Shown piece after piece: positions 55,326-63,914 of a stretch of 64,000 nucleotides of DNA. The stretch's first letter is position 1. Every line of letters starts with the position of its first letter. Origin of the DNA: Lactiplantibacillus pentosus. Its GTDB lineage: Bacteria > Bacillota > Bacilli > Lactobacillales > Lactobacillaceae. The DNA is taken from assembly GCF_003641185.1 (NCBI RefSeq), contig NZ_CP032757.1, positions 310,001-374,000 of the forward strand, read 5' to 3'. The position numbers and the translations under genes were made by a program. Below the pieces are notes generated by a model. That model worked only from the letters and a program-made list of their open reading frames with translations, was not told the DNA's origin and did not search any database.

Positions 55326-56396
55326 TTAATGGTGCATCTTGAATTCCAAGTAACGATCATTATATAGACCGACTTTGGCGGGTGATAAATCTTGATAGAT
55401 TTGAAGGTGCTTGATAGTTTGGTTATCTGGGTAGAACTGCCGGTCATTGCGAATTGCTTTAGGCAATAGCGCTTTGGCCTTGCGGTTCGGGGTCGCATAG
55501 CCAATGTACTCGGCGTTTTGTGCGGCGTTTTTGGGCTCGCTCATGAAATTCAAGAAGGCGTAGATGGCTTTAAAATGCTTGGCGGTCTTTGGAATGACCA
55601 AGTTGTCAAACCACAAGTTACTGCCTTCAGACGGCACGACGTAGTGGAGATGTGAGTTGCCGTCCAACATCTCACTCGCTTCACCAGACCAGTCAACCGC
55701 AATCGCCGCTTCATTTTGAATCATGTACATCTTGATTTCATCGGCAACGACTGCTTTGACGTTTGGCGATAACCGATTCAGCTTGTTACGCGCTGCCAAT
55801 AGGGTCGCCGGGTCAGTGGTATTCATGGATCGATTCATCGAGGCGAGGGCAAAGCCCATCACGTCACGTGCGCTATCGATCAGCATGATCTTATTTTTGT
55901 ACTTTTGTTGCCATAAATCATTCCAATGCTGAATACTGCCCGGTTGCACGTACTTGTCATTATAAATAATCCCCAGTGTTCCCCAGAAGTACGGCACGGA
56001 ATAACGATTGTGCTTGTCGAAGGCGAGGTTCATGAAACGCGGGTCGTAATTCTGCATTCCGGTCAGCTTGCTTTTATCGAGTGGTAAGAGCAAGTGGGCC
56101 TTTTTCATTTTCTCAATCATGTAATCGCTAGGGACAGTCAGGTCATAACTGGTCCCTCCTTGCTTGATCTTGGTATACATGGCTTCATTGCTGTCGAAGG
56201 TCTCGACGTTGACGTGATACCCGGTCTGCTTCTGGAACTTCGTGAGTAAGCTCGGGTCGATGTAGTCACCCCAAGTATACAAGTTCAACACCTTTTTACC
56301 GGTGCTACCGGAGCTCGTCTGTAAGCGTTGTGCGCCAAAAGCGAGCAGACCACAGACGACGAGCAGACTGACGATGATACCGAATAACTTTTTCAT
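55326..56396 (-). CDS. potD: Spermidine/putrescine ABC transporter substrate-binding protein
   Basis: 356 residues. N-terminal signal/anchor segment (KKLFGIIVSLLVVCGLLAFG) with no clear lipobox, so membrane-anchored or secreted. Binding-protein signatures: LNLYTWGDYIDPSLLTKF, YDLTVPSDYMIEKM, VPYFWGTLGIIYND, AVDWSGEASEM and YIGYATPN. It captures polyamines outside and delivers them to PotBC. ATG overlaps the potC stop (ATGA). Last gene of the operon, with a terminator just after. Confidence 0.94.
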   Translation of the reverse strand: MKKLFGIIVSLLVVCGLLAFGAQRLQTSSGSTGKKVLNLYTWGDYIDPSLLTKFQKQTGYHVNVETFDSNEAMYTKIKQGGTSYDLTVPSDYMIEKMKKAHLLLPLDKSKLTGMQNYDPRFMNLAFDKHNRYSVPYFWGTLGIIYNDKYVQPGSIQHWNDLWQQKYKNKIMLIDSARDVMGFALASMNRSMNTTDPATLLAARNKLNRLSPNVKAVVADEIKMYMIQNEAAIAVDWSGEASEMLDGNSHLHYVVPSEGSNLWFDNLVIPKTAKHFKAIYAFLNFMSEPKNAAQNAEYIGYATPNRKAKALLPKAIRNDRQFYPDNQTIKHLQIYQDLSPAKVGLYNDRYLEFKMHH

Positions 56397-57208
56397 TTCC
56401 GCCGCCCCCTAACTGCTGGCCGCCGGTGCCGACTGCTGTATTGGTTGATGAAGTAGTAACCAATCACTAACACGAGTGCCATTAAGAACATGAGTCCGGA
56501 TAGCGCGTTGATCTCCAAGTTGATGCCTTGCCGCGCCCGTGAATAGATTTCAACTGACAACGTACTGAAGCCGTTCCCGGTCACGAAGAAGGTCACGGCA
56601 AAGTCATCGAGCGAATAGGTCAGCGCCATGAAGAAGCCCGAAAAAATCCCCGGCATGATGTACGGAATAATGATTTGGCTCAGTAGTTGCCAATTATTAG
56701 CGCCTAAATCCGCCGCGGCATCGAGCAAACTCGAACTCATTTCCTGAATCTTGGGGAGCACCATCAAGACCACGATGGGAATCGAGAAGGCGATGTGGCT
56801 CAGTAGCACTGAACCAAACCCGAGTGGGATTTTCAGCGCCGTGAAGAAAATCAGAAAACTAGCCCCAATGATGACATCGGGTGAGACCATCAGGATATTG
56901 TTCAAGGATAACAGCGTGTTGCGTGTGATGGGCTTAGTCGTACTATTGATGCCTAATGCCCCGAGCGTACCGATAACGGTTGCTAATAGTGAAGATAAGA
57001 GGGCAATCAATAAGGTATCCAGAAAAATCGCAATCAACCGCGTGTCGGCGAACAAATCTTGGTAGTGCTGCCACGTAAATCCGTGGAAGTTGTTCATGGT
57101 CGTCCCCTGACTGAAGGAGTAGACGACAAGAAAGATAATTGGCGCGTATAACACGATAAAGATGAACCAGAGGTATAGATTGCGCCACTTGAAGTTACGT
57201 AACGTCAT
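56393..57208 (-). CDS. potC: Spermidine/putrescine ABC transporter permease
   Basis: 271 residues, about six TMs. The EAA-type loop that contacts PotA is DAAADLGANNWQLLSQIIIP near residue 165. The length and the N-terminal WRNLYLWFIFIVLYAPIIFL are typical of PotC. It overlaps potD and touches potB (TAATG), so the genes are translationally coupled. Confidence 0.93.
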   Translation of the reverse strand: MTLRNFKWRNLYLWFIFIVLYAPIIFLVVYSFSQGTTMNNFHGFTWQHYQDLFADTRLIAIFLDTLLIALLSSLLATVIGTLGALGINSTTKPITRNTLLSLNNILMVSPDVIIGASFLIFFTALKIPLGFGSVLLSHIAFSIPIVVLMVLPKIQEMSSSLLDAAADLGANNWQLLSQIIIPYIMPGIFSGFFMALTYSLDDFAVTFFVTGNGFSTLSVEIYSRARQGINLEINALSGLMFLMALVLVIGYYFINQYSSRHRRPAVRGRRK

Positions 57209-58041
57209 TATTTCGTCAACCCCTTTCGTGTGCGTCGTTTGCCACCACTAGTCAGCCACATGATAATGACCATTGCGATAATCAGCACAACGCCGATCGT
57301 CGAGCCCATGCCCCAATTCATGGTCGTTAAGAAGTGCTCTTCAATGGCAGTCCCCAGCGTGATCACTTTGTTCCCGCCAATCAAGCGCGTCAACATGAAG
57401 AGTGATAGCGATGGAATGAAGACGGCCTGAATTCCAGCTTTGACGCCCGGTAAGGTCAATGGGAAAATGACCCGACTGAATGTTTGCCAATTGGTCGCCC
57501 CTAAGTCACGACTGGCATTGATATACGACGTGTTCAGTTCGCTGATCGAGTTGTAAATCGGCAGGACCATGAACGGAATCTGAATGTAAGCCGCGACAAA
57601 GATAAAGCTAAAGTTCGTGAACAGCAGCTGCTTGGGACCAATACCGATAAAACTCAAAAATTGATTAGCGATTCCAGCTTGGCTGAAAATTCCAATGAAG
57701 GCGTAGGCCTTTAACAAGAGGTTGATCCACGTTGGCATGATGATCAGCAGTAGCCATAGTTGTGGATGCTTGGTCTCGTTGAGCAAGTATGCCGTGGGAT
57801 AGCTGATCAGAATGGTTGCCAAGGTGATCAAAAAAGCATACCAGACGGAGTTGAGCGTCATCATCAAATAAGTGTTGGACGAGAAGTAGGTCTGGTAATT
57901 GCCAAACGTGAATTGTCCATCAATGTTAAAGAACGATTGATAAATGAGCAATAGCACGGGCGCGATGACGAAGAGGATGATCCATAACATGTACGGAATG
58001 AAGTAAGCCGTGTTACGACTCAACCGTTGTTTTTGTTGCAT
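57208..58041 (-). CDS. potB: Spermidine/putrescine ABC transporter permease
   Basis: 277 residues from ATG 58041, eight bases after GGAGG (a GTG three codons earlier has no proper spacing). About six TMs; the EAA loop is NASRDLGATNWQTFSRVIFP. Pairs with PotC to form the membrane channel for polyamine uptake. Confidence 0.93.
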   Translation of the reverse strand: MQQKQRLSRNTAYFIPYMLWIILFVIAPVLLLIYQSFFNIDGQFTFGNYQTYFSSNTYLMMTLNSVWYAFLITLATILISYPTAYLLNETKHPQLWLLLIIMPTWINLLLKAYAFIGIFSQAGIANQFLSFIGIGPKQLLFTNFSFIFVAAYIQIPFMVLPIYNSISELNTSYINASRDLGATNWQTFSRVIFPLTLPGVKAGIQAVFIPSLSLFMLTRLIGGNKVITLGTAIEEHFLTTMNWGMGSTIGVVLIIAMVIIMWLTSGGKRRTRKGLTK

Positions 58042-58053
58042 GCTGGCCACCTC

Positions 58054-59148
58054 CTAATCTTCATATTGTTCAAGCCGGGCATCGAAAGCCGCTTCGCTTT
58101 CGTTGAGGCGCATGACGTGAATGTCTTGCGGGTCAAAGGTCAAGCCGATTGGTTCACCTTCTGCGGCCGGGTTGGTCGAGTGGACGAGCCATTCGTTGTG
58201 GTCGGTATCGTAAGCCACGATTTCAAAGTAGTTGCCGCGGAAGAGTTGTGAATCCACGGTGACTACGAGCTTGCCCTGGTCCGCCGCGACGATGTCCAAG
58301 TCTTCTGGTCGGAGCACGACTTCGACGGGTTCGTCTGGTTGCATGCCGGCGTCAGCGCATTCGAAGGATTTGCCGACGAATTCGACTTCGAAGTCCTGCA
58401 GCATCTTGCCGGGAATAATATTACTTTCGCCAATGAAGTTCGCAACAAAGTGATTGATGGGTTCGTCGTAAATGTCGACTGGCGAGCCACCTTGCAGGAT
58501 TTCGCCAGCGTTCATGACAAAAATCTCATCACTCATGGCGAGGGCTTCTTCCTGGTCATGGGTCACAAATAGGAAGGTGATGCCAAGCCGTTGTTGCAAG
58601 TCGCGTAATTCATACTGCATGTCTTTACGGAGCTTGGCATCAAGCGCCGATAGCGGTTCGTCCAGCAATAAGACTTTGGGTTGCATGACCAGTGCCCGGG
58701 CAATTGCGACCCGTTGTTGCTGTCCGCCTGAAATTTCACTGATTTCGCGGTCGCCGAGGTCCGCCAGTTGCACCATTGCGAGCGCGTCTTGAACCCGAGT
58801 CTCGATTTCATCCTTAGGCACTTTATGGAGCTTAAGGCCAAAAGCCACGTTTTCCGCGACATTCATATGTGGGAAGAGTGCGTAGTCTTGGAAGACCGTA
58901 TTGACCTGTCGTTGGTTGGCCGGTAGTCCGTTGATGAGCTGACCATCGAAGTAGACTTGTCCCGAAGTCGCGTCGGTAAAGCCCGCAATGGTCCGTAGAA
59001 TCGTTGTTTTACCGCAACCAGAAGGGCCTAGTAAGGTGTAGAACTTACCGGCTTCTAGGTCGAGATTGATATTTTTTAAAACTTGATGTTCCCCGTAACT
59101 TTTTGTGATATTCGTTAACCGAATAATTGGTTGTGCGTTAACCGCCAA
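58054..59148 (-). CDS. potA: Spermidine/putrescine ABC transporter ATPase
   Basis: 364 residues. Walker [10 protein letters not shown] (~39-47), Q-loop [10 protein letters not shown], signature [12 protein letters not shown] (~138), Walker [13 protein letters not shown]-loop [14 protein letters not shown], and a C-terminal TOBE regulatory domain (~280-355; [12 protein letters not shown]). TTG start eight bases after GGGAGG. Lies 66 bases after the regulator gene. Confidence 0.95.
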   Translation of the reverse strand: MAVNAQPIIRLTNITKSYGEHQVLKNINLDLEAGKFYTLLGPSGCGKTTILRTIAGFTDATSGQVYFDGQLINGLPANQRQVNTVFQDYALFPHMNVAENVAFGLKLHKVPKDEIETRVQDALAMVQLADLGDREISEISGGQQQRVAIARALVMQPKVLLLDEPLSALDAKLRKDMQYELRDLQQRLGITFLFVTHDQEEALAMSDEIFVMNAGEILQGGSPVDIYDEPINHFVANFIGESNIIPGKMLQDFEVEFVGKSFECADAGMQPDEPVEVVLRPEDLDIVAADQGKLVVTVDSQLFRGNYFEIVAYDTDHNEWLVHSTNPAAEGEPIGLTFDPQDIHVMRLNESEAAFDARLEQYED

Positions 59149-59214
59149 AGTAAAGACCTCCCTAAAACGTGTGCTGGATCGCGCAACGTGGCGCGCCAGT
59201 CAGTAGTACTGTGA

Positions 59215-59757
59215 TTATAAGTAGGACGCGGTCGTAACCAAGGTGAACGTGCAGGACGTCGAGCCTGGGTTGCTGATTTGGTGCGTCTTAGTGGCATGAA
59301 ATGACAAGGTGTCACCCGCCGTAGCGGTATACCGCTGTGTGCCTAATTGTAAACTGAGCGTGCCGGTTTGAACCATGATGAAGGTTTCCGCCGGCGAAGG
59401 CTCAAAGGATTTGAAGCGACCATTCGGAACCAGTGTAACGGTGACGGGCTCTAACTGGTTGTCGTTAGAGGCCGGTACAAGCCATTTGACACGGTATCCG
59501 AGGGCTTCATCGTCATAAGTCGTCTGTTCATCTGGATGGTAGACAACTTTATGGGTCGGCTGTTCCGTCGCAAAGAAATCAGCAGGCGCACAACCCAGGA
59601 CTTCAAGAATCGCGAAGAAGGTCTCCATCGAAGGCGATGACTGATCGTGCTCCAATTGCGATATGTAACCTTTACTGAGATCAGTTCGTTCGCCCAGCTC
59701 TTCTTGCGTCAGTTGTTTTTGAATCCGCAGATTGCGGATGCGTTGACCAATATCCAT
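59215..59757 (-). CDS. XRE-cupin regulator of the pot operon (PuuR-like)
   Basis: 180 residues from ATG 59757 (GAGG upstream). N-terminal XRE helix-turn-helix (GQRIRNLRIQKQLTQEELGE, TDLSKGYISQLEHDQSSPS), C-terminal cupin (~110-180; ESFMVQTG-type PAETFIMVQTGTLSLQLG, AGDTLSFHATKTHQISN). Such proteins sense polyamines or related small molecules and repress uptake genes. It leads the potABCD run, and palindromes TAAAC/GTTTA overlap the start of its own transcript, indicating autoregulation. Confidence 0.9.
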   Translation of the reverse strand: MDIGQRIRNLRIQKQLTQEELGERTDLSKGYISQLEHDQSSPSMETFFAILEVLGCAPADFFATEQPTHKVVYHPDEQTTYDDEALGYRVKWLVPASNDNQLEPVTVTLVPNGRFKSFEPSPAETFIMVQTGTLSLQLGTQRYTATAGDTLSFHATKTHQISNPGSTSCTFTLVTTASYL

Positions 59758-59783
59758 GACATTCACCTCGAATCGGTAGTTTT

Positions 59784-59823
59784 GTTTAACTAAACAATAA
59801 GTTTAGTACGAGCTTTAATTATA
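59784..59823 (-). promoter_or_regulatory. Promoter and palindromic operator of the regulator-pot operon
   Basis: Minus-strand -10 TATAAT at 59823-59818. Just downstream lie two overlapping perfect inverted repeats: CTAAAC-N5-GTTTAG (59790-59806) and GTTTA-N2-TAAAC (59784-59795). A repressor here would sit on the transcription start. Confidence 0.6.
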
Positions 59824-60357
59824 ATGAAAAATGGGGTGGTGGCAAGCCTTTTTTGCGAATTTTAGCTTGCTAACTTTTACCACCAAATGACCGCGGCCGA
59901 AAAGGCTAATGCGGGTTGGTGTTTGGCGGATGGTGAGCGTTGTTCGGTTAATTAATCAATCTGGTTTTATGCCACGGTTGCGTACGAGTTGCGCTTCAAA
60001 CCTAGGAATTAGGTTGATTGACCTAACTGAGTGAACGGCGGCATGTTAGCGGCTAGCCAGCATCCAGTGGCCAGGTTAGTTCAAGTGACATCATCAGCGT
60101 GCTATCGCTAGACGGTGCCAAACCGGTCAGCAGCGTCTCGTCGGTGGACAGTTTAAGTGGGATGTTAGCGACTGGCCAGAACCAAACGACTAGGTGGATT
60201 CAAGTTAATGATCGGCGTGCCATCATTAGATTAGTCCAAATCGACCAGCCGAAGCTCGTCATTGGACAGTTTGAAACGAATGTTATCATTTGGCACGGAC
60301 CATTAAATCTGGCGGCAGTATCGCCCGGCACAGACCGCTAACCGTCCAAGCGGCATT
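59824..60357. other. Gene-free region holding a diverged ~118-bp tandem repeat
   Basis: About 530 bases with no convincing gene. An 80-codon ORF at 60099-60341 has no ribosome site and simply reads through the tandem repeat described at 60043. Left part (59830-60040) shows nothing recognisable. Confidence 0.55.
60043..60290. repeat. Two and a bit diverged tandem units of ~118 bp
   Basis: ATGTTAGCG recurs at 60043 and 60162, and ATGTTATCA at 60280 (periods 119 and 118). Within units the same order of blocks is kept: CTxGCCAG, TTCAAGT, GCGTGCxATC, CCAAA, CTCGTC, TGGACAGTTT. Identity is roughly 60-70 percent by eye. Confidence 0.6.
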
Positions 60358-60385
60358 AAAAAAGCCCAAGACATCCGTCTCAGGC
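60358..60385 (-). terminator. Terminator of the ASCH gene
   Basis: On the minus strand GCC-TG-AGAC-GGAT-GTCT-TG-GGC is followed by six T. Confidence 0.7.
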
Positions 60386-60399
60386 CGTCATCGTTGTTA

Positions 60400-60867
60400 T
60401 TAATCCGCGCGGTAAACGACTTCAAAAACCTCGCTGACCATCGGTGTATCTGATGAAAGGTTTTTGCCGTGTTCTTCTAGCGTTGGGGTGAACTCATCGG
60501 TCTTGCGTTTCCGCCAATCGCCGATGCTGCGATCACCTTCGCCTTCATGATAAGCGTGTTCCGCGGAGATACGATAGAATGGAATCAATTCGGAGACTAC
60601 CGTTTTGATGATTGCGACTGGTTTCATATCACCGTTTAATAACACGTTATAATCGCCGACTTGGGGAATGGCAACTTGTTCCGCTGTAAAAGTGTCCAAC
60701 GGTGTCGTTGTGGCTGTCTTCGTTCCAGCCAGAATGGCATCAGTCAAAGCCTGAACTTCTTGAGGGTTATTTTGTTGACCAAACCAACGTGTCTGATAAG
60801 AGGCCCCTTGTGTGTCGGTCGTTTCATTGTAAGCTTTCCATAATTGTTCTGCTGATTGTGCTGGCAT
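60400..60867 (-). CDS. ASCH-domain protein
   Basis: 155 residues from ATG 60867, six bases after AGGTG. ASCH fold (PUA-like, RNA- or nucleotide-binding): RWFGQQNNPQEVQALTDAIL, AGTKTATTTPLDTFTAE (GxKxxT motif), VGDYNVLLNGDMKPVAIIKT, and GEGDRSIGDWRKRKTDEFTP. Proteins of this family are proposed RNA-binding coactivators, and some are amidohydrolases on acetylated cytidine. The exact role here is unknown. Single gene. Confidence 0.87.
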   Translation of the reverse strand: MPAQSAEQLWKAYNETTDTQGASYQTRWFGQQNNPQEVQALTDAILAGTKTATTTPLDTFTAEQVAIPQVGDYNVLLNGDMKPVAIIKTVVSELIPFYRISAEHAYHEGEGDRSIGDWRKRKTDEFTPTLEEHGKNLSSDTPMVSEVFEVVYRAD

Positions 60868-61050
60868 ACCCGTCACCTAATTTCGCTTAGAATATTGAAT
60901 TCGTCATCATGTAACCGAATTCACAATTCAAGTATAGCATGTCGCTTCATAAAACGACACGTTCGACACTGGATTCAATCGGAAAATTAAGTGAGTCAAC
61001 AATTAAGCAAGATTTGTTATAATGGGCGTACGAATCGGAGGCGAAGATTG

Positions 61051-61536
61051 ATGGAAATTACACCTGTTAAGATGACGGATTTGCCACAAATTATGGCGAT
61101 TGAAAAAGCGGGTTTTTCGGAAGCCGAAGCCGGCAGTGAAGCTGCCTATCGGGAACGAATCGAGAAGTTGGGCGAGACTTTTTTAGTGGCGCGCGATGAT
61201 GCGGTCGTATTAGGCTTTATCGTGGGGCCAGCCGTTGGTGCGCGGTACATTCAAGACGAGATGTTTGTCACGACACCGACGAACCTGCCACGCGGCGGTC
61301 ACCAACTCGTGTTCACGTTGGCGGTCTCACCACTAGCCCGTCATCAACAGATTGGCAGCCAGCTACTGACTGCCTTAGCTGAGAATGCACAGGCTCATGG
61401 TCGAACGAGTATGAGTTTGACCTGCTTGGAACGCTTGGTGCCATTTTATGAACAGAATGGCTTTGTCAATCAGGGGGTCGCTGAGTCAACGCATGCTGGT
61501 GAGACTTGGTATAACTTAGAGAAAGTTTGGGATTAA
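61051..61536 (+). CDS. GNAT-family N-acetyltransferase
   Basis: 161 residues from ATG 61051 (GGAGG upstream); an earlier in-frame start at 60991 lacks a ribosome site. Fold markers: EITPVKMTDLPQIMAIEKAG, VFTLAVSPLARHQQIGSQLL (acetyl-CoA loop, with R-H-Q-x-I-G), and LVPFYEQNGFVNQG. Looks like the arylalkylamine/AANAT-like group of GNATs. The substrate is unknown. Directly followed by another GNAT, likely co-transcribed. Confidence 0.87.
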   Translation: MEITPVKMTDLPQIMAIEKAGFSEAEAGSEAAYRERIEKLGETFLVARDDAVVLGFIVGPAVGARYIQDEMFVTTPTNLPRGGHQLVFTLAVSPLARHQQIGSQLLTALAENAQAHGRTSMSLTCLERLVPFYEQNGFVNQGVAESTHAGETWYNLEKVWD

Positions 61537-61538
61537 AA

Positions 61539-62066
61539 ATGAAATTAGCAACGTTACAAGCACAATTACCGGATTTTGAAATTCGCCTGCTCACTTTAGC
61601 AGACCAGGAAGACTTACTGCGCTTAGAGCAGAGTAACCCGCAGTATCATCAGTATTTTTCACCAGAACCGTTGACCATGACGGAAGTCCAACATGACTTG
61701 ACCGCCCATCCAGATGAGTTGGCTGCCGCACAGAAACAAGTTTTTGGTTTCTATCTTGCGCATCGGCTGGTCGCAGTCGTGGACTTGTTGAATCAGTACC
61801 CACAAGAGCAATTTCTATTTATTGGCTTGCTGATGGTCAACCGGGCTTATCAGCGTAAATCAGTCGGGCGCGTTATCGTCACCGGCCTGATGCAGGCAGC
61901 CCTTGCCAGCAATATCAAAGTGATCCAGCTGACACGGGTGACTGCGGATGAAGGCGTTGCGCGGTTCTGGGAAGGACTGGGCTTTGAAGATGGCAATCAA
62001 CTCTTCTTACCGTTACGTGCCGGGGGTCGGCTGCCCGTGACGACCATGTCGCGACTGCTCCAATAG
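61539..62066 (+). CDS. GNAT-family N-acetyltransferase
   Basis: 175 residues from ATG 61539, two bases after the previous stop, implying coupling. FEIRLLTLADQEDLLRLEQS, LFIGLLMVNRAYQRKSVGRV (acetyl-CoA loop, QRKSVG) and VARFWEGLGFEDGNQ are typical GNAT elements. Only distantly like its neighbour, so not a recent duplicate. The substrate is unknown. Confidence 0.85.
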   Translation: MKLATLQAQLPDFEIRLLTLADQEDLLRLEQSNPQYHQYFSPEPLTMTEVQHDLTAHPDELAAAQKQVFGFYLAHRLVAVVDLLNQYPQEQFLFIGLLMVNRAYQRKSVGRVIVTGLMQAALASNIKVIQLTRVTADEGVARFWEGLGFEDGNQLFLPLRAGGRLPVTTMSRLLQ

Positions 62067-62160
62067 AATTCTCATGGAACTCTTAGCGATAAGGCCTAGT
62101 AAGCGATATCAGACGTGTTAAACTCGTGGTGACTAATAAATAGAAATGAGGTTAACACAG

Positions 62161-62346
62161 ATGATTAAGCATTGGGGAAAAGCGGACACTGGGATGTTAA
62201 TTGCATCCGTCTTACTATTAATGGTGATTTTCACGTTTTTCGAAATTACCGCTAGTTTGACAGTCAGTGCGATTGCTTTTCCGATTAGTTTGATTGTGTT
62301 GATGGCGATTATGGAATACGCCGCAACGGAACTACGGCGCAAATAA
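62161..62346 (+). CDS. Small two-TM membrane protein
   Basis: 61 residues with two hydrophobic stretches (LIASVLLLMVIFTFF and SAIAFPISLIVLMAIME) and a basic C-terminus (ELRRK). ATG 62161 follows ATGAGG by about nine bases; an earlier frame start is possible. Terminator at 62377. No family recognised. Confidence 0.68.
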   Translation: MIKHWGKADTGMLIASVLLLMVIFTFFEITASLTVSAIAFPISLIVLMAIMEYAATELRRK

Positions 62347-62376
62347 GTGACTCGCAGCTAAATCGCAACCTAAATA

Positions 62377-62414
62377 AGCGCCCGTACTTGTCATTGGCAA
62401 GTGCGGGCGCTTTT
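62377..62414 (+). terminator. Rho-independent terminator
   Basis: AGCGCCCGTACTTG with CAAGTGCGGGCGCT (one G-T), then TTTTAC. Confidence 0.85.
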
Positions 62415-62491
62415 ACTCGTAAAAAAGTTGTTAACGCATTGTGATTGGCTGTTTGTCGGGAGTTGTGGTGGAATGTGACGGTTATTTGGAT

Positions 62492-63450
62492 TGCTGTTCG
62501 TCAGCCGGTGATCTTCCTATTCCGACTTCCGGGGCCGGCTGACAACGCTGGAACAGGGCGGACATCGATTTGAACTCACGCAGAACCCCACTGCGCAATT
62601 TCAAATACGAGTCTTCTTCTAGCCCGGGAACCCCACCCGAACAAGAAGAACTTCGCCCTTGAGCATTGTCCGCCGGCCCCTCCAGTCGGGAAGCCGCTCG
62701 AATGGCGGATGAACAGCCGCCCATCTGGGTACAATTGGCCATTGAATAATTAGGAGACAGGTCCTTCGAGCAAACTTTGAATTGGCAATAAAACTCACCT
62801 GGAATTTGCAGGTCAAGATTTTGTTGAGTGAATCTAATCGAAACTGCCTTGTTGGTAGATGACAGGATTACTGATTTCAAAGCATTAACGACTAGTTCAT
62901 ATTTAGTCTGATTTGAAAACGTATCGAGTAAGGGATAATAATCTAGACACTCCTGTACTGACGGCACTAGACGATAGCCTAATGATTAAGAAAAAGTTTT
63001 AGACAAAACAAATCTGACAGTCAGATAACAGCTGTATGGTTTGATATGAATCAGTGATCAGTCTTTAAAAAAGTTGGGTCCGCACATGTCCGCCTTTCGA
63101 ATACCATCCCCGGTTGGAAGGCGTTTCTGACAATGCTCAGCGTTTTTCAGAGTGTGAGGTTCAGACGGGTTGGGACTGAGGATTAGCCTAGCTAGAGCGT
63201 TAAGCGGTGAATTTCCGCTTGGCGCTCTGGCGTAGCTAACCGGAAGTCCCATTCTGACCCGAACACGTTTCATCCATACTGCAGCTAACGTGGAAGACCA
63301 GTATTTAAGACGCGATTTGTCGGCTTAAATCTGTGTCCATCGCGTTCCAGCGTTGTCAGAAATGCCTGGAAGCCGGTGTAGGATGCATCTATCACAGAAA
63401 GTTTACGCCGATTTGCCCTATTTTCCAGCGGTTCTAAGCTGGCTGTACTT
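62492..63450. repeat. Paired-arm structured repeat, copy D (both arms complete)
   Basis: The L arm (62492-62779, minus sense) has the basal helix 62663-62680 with 62531-62548, in which CTGGC/GCCAG of the other copies has become CCGGC/GCCGG. The R arm (63070-63450, plus sense) has CGCCTT/AAGGCG, a 17-bp basal helix (63120-63136 with 63350-63366), a long central hairpin (CGGGT, GGGACT, TTAGC, AGAGCG, AAGCGG arms), ACGCGAT/ATCGCGT and terminal CCAGC-N8-GCTGG. The spacer 62780-63069 separates the arm starts. It lies between two plus-strand genes. Confidence 0.78.
63070..63450 (+). ncRNA. Candidate structured RNA, reference R arm
   Basis: Predicted fold: short 5' hairpin, 17-bp basal helix (63120-63136 with 63350-63366, two G-U pairs), long multi-helix central arm at about 63160-63260, ACGCGAT/ATCGCGT helix (63310-63316 with 63339-63345), and a 3' hairpin at 63425-63442. 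The start block GTTGGGTCCGCACATGTC is shared by copies B, C and D. Transcription is inferred. Confidence 0.5.
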
Positions 63451-63557
63451 CAAAGGTCTACAGAATGTTAAGACTTTCTTACCTTGTCAGTAACTGTACT
63501 ATGCTGTACTATGTTGTTTAAACAAAGCAGTCGTCGGATTGCAAATGGAGGTGGGCC

Positions 63558-63914
63558 ATGCAAATTGACCATGGGAGCAGGCAGCCGTATTATGCGCAGT
63601 TGGTAACCGGAATTGAACAAGATATCGCGCACGGGGTGTTGCAGCCTGGTGAACAGTTGCCGTCGGTGCGGGAGATGGCGCGCCAACATTTGCTCAATCC
63701 GAATACGGTCAGCAAGGCTTACAAGCAGTTGGAGGCGCAACAGATCATTCAGACGGTTCCGGGTAAGGGGACTTACGTGCAGGCCGCGGATTCAAGCTTG
63801 TTGCAAGCGGAATTGCGCGAACGGTTCACACAAATCGTCAAGCTAGCGTATCAGAGTGGGGTCAGTATCGCTGAACTCCACGACTGGCTGGATAAAACGG
63901 GGGAAATGTTATGA
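63558..63914 (+). CDS. GntR-family regulator, YtrA subfamily
   Basis: 118 residues. Winged helix of GntR type (PYYAQLVTGIEQDIAHGVLQ, PGEQLPSVREMARQHLLNPN, TVSKAYKQLEAQQIIQTVPG, KGTYV) with the short C-terminal helix pair that defines the YtrA group. These usually repress an ABC transporter operon coded behind them; here an ABC ATPase gene begins within the last codon (ATGA overlap). GGAGG precedes the ATG. Confidence 0.92.
   Translation: MQIDHGSRQPYYAQLVTGIEQDIAHGVLQPGEQLPSVREMARQHLLNPNTVSKAYKQLEAQQIIQTVPGKGTYVQAADSSLLQAELRERFTQIVKLAYQSGVSIAELHDWLDKTGEML

Noticed and set aside
60099-60341. 80-codon ORF
   Set aside because: No ribosome site or family; it passes through the diverged 118-bp repeat.
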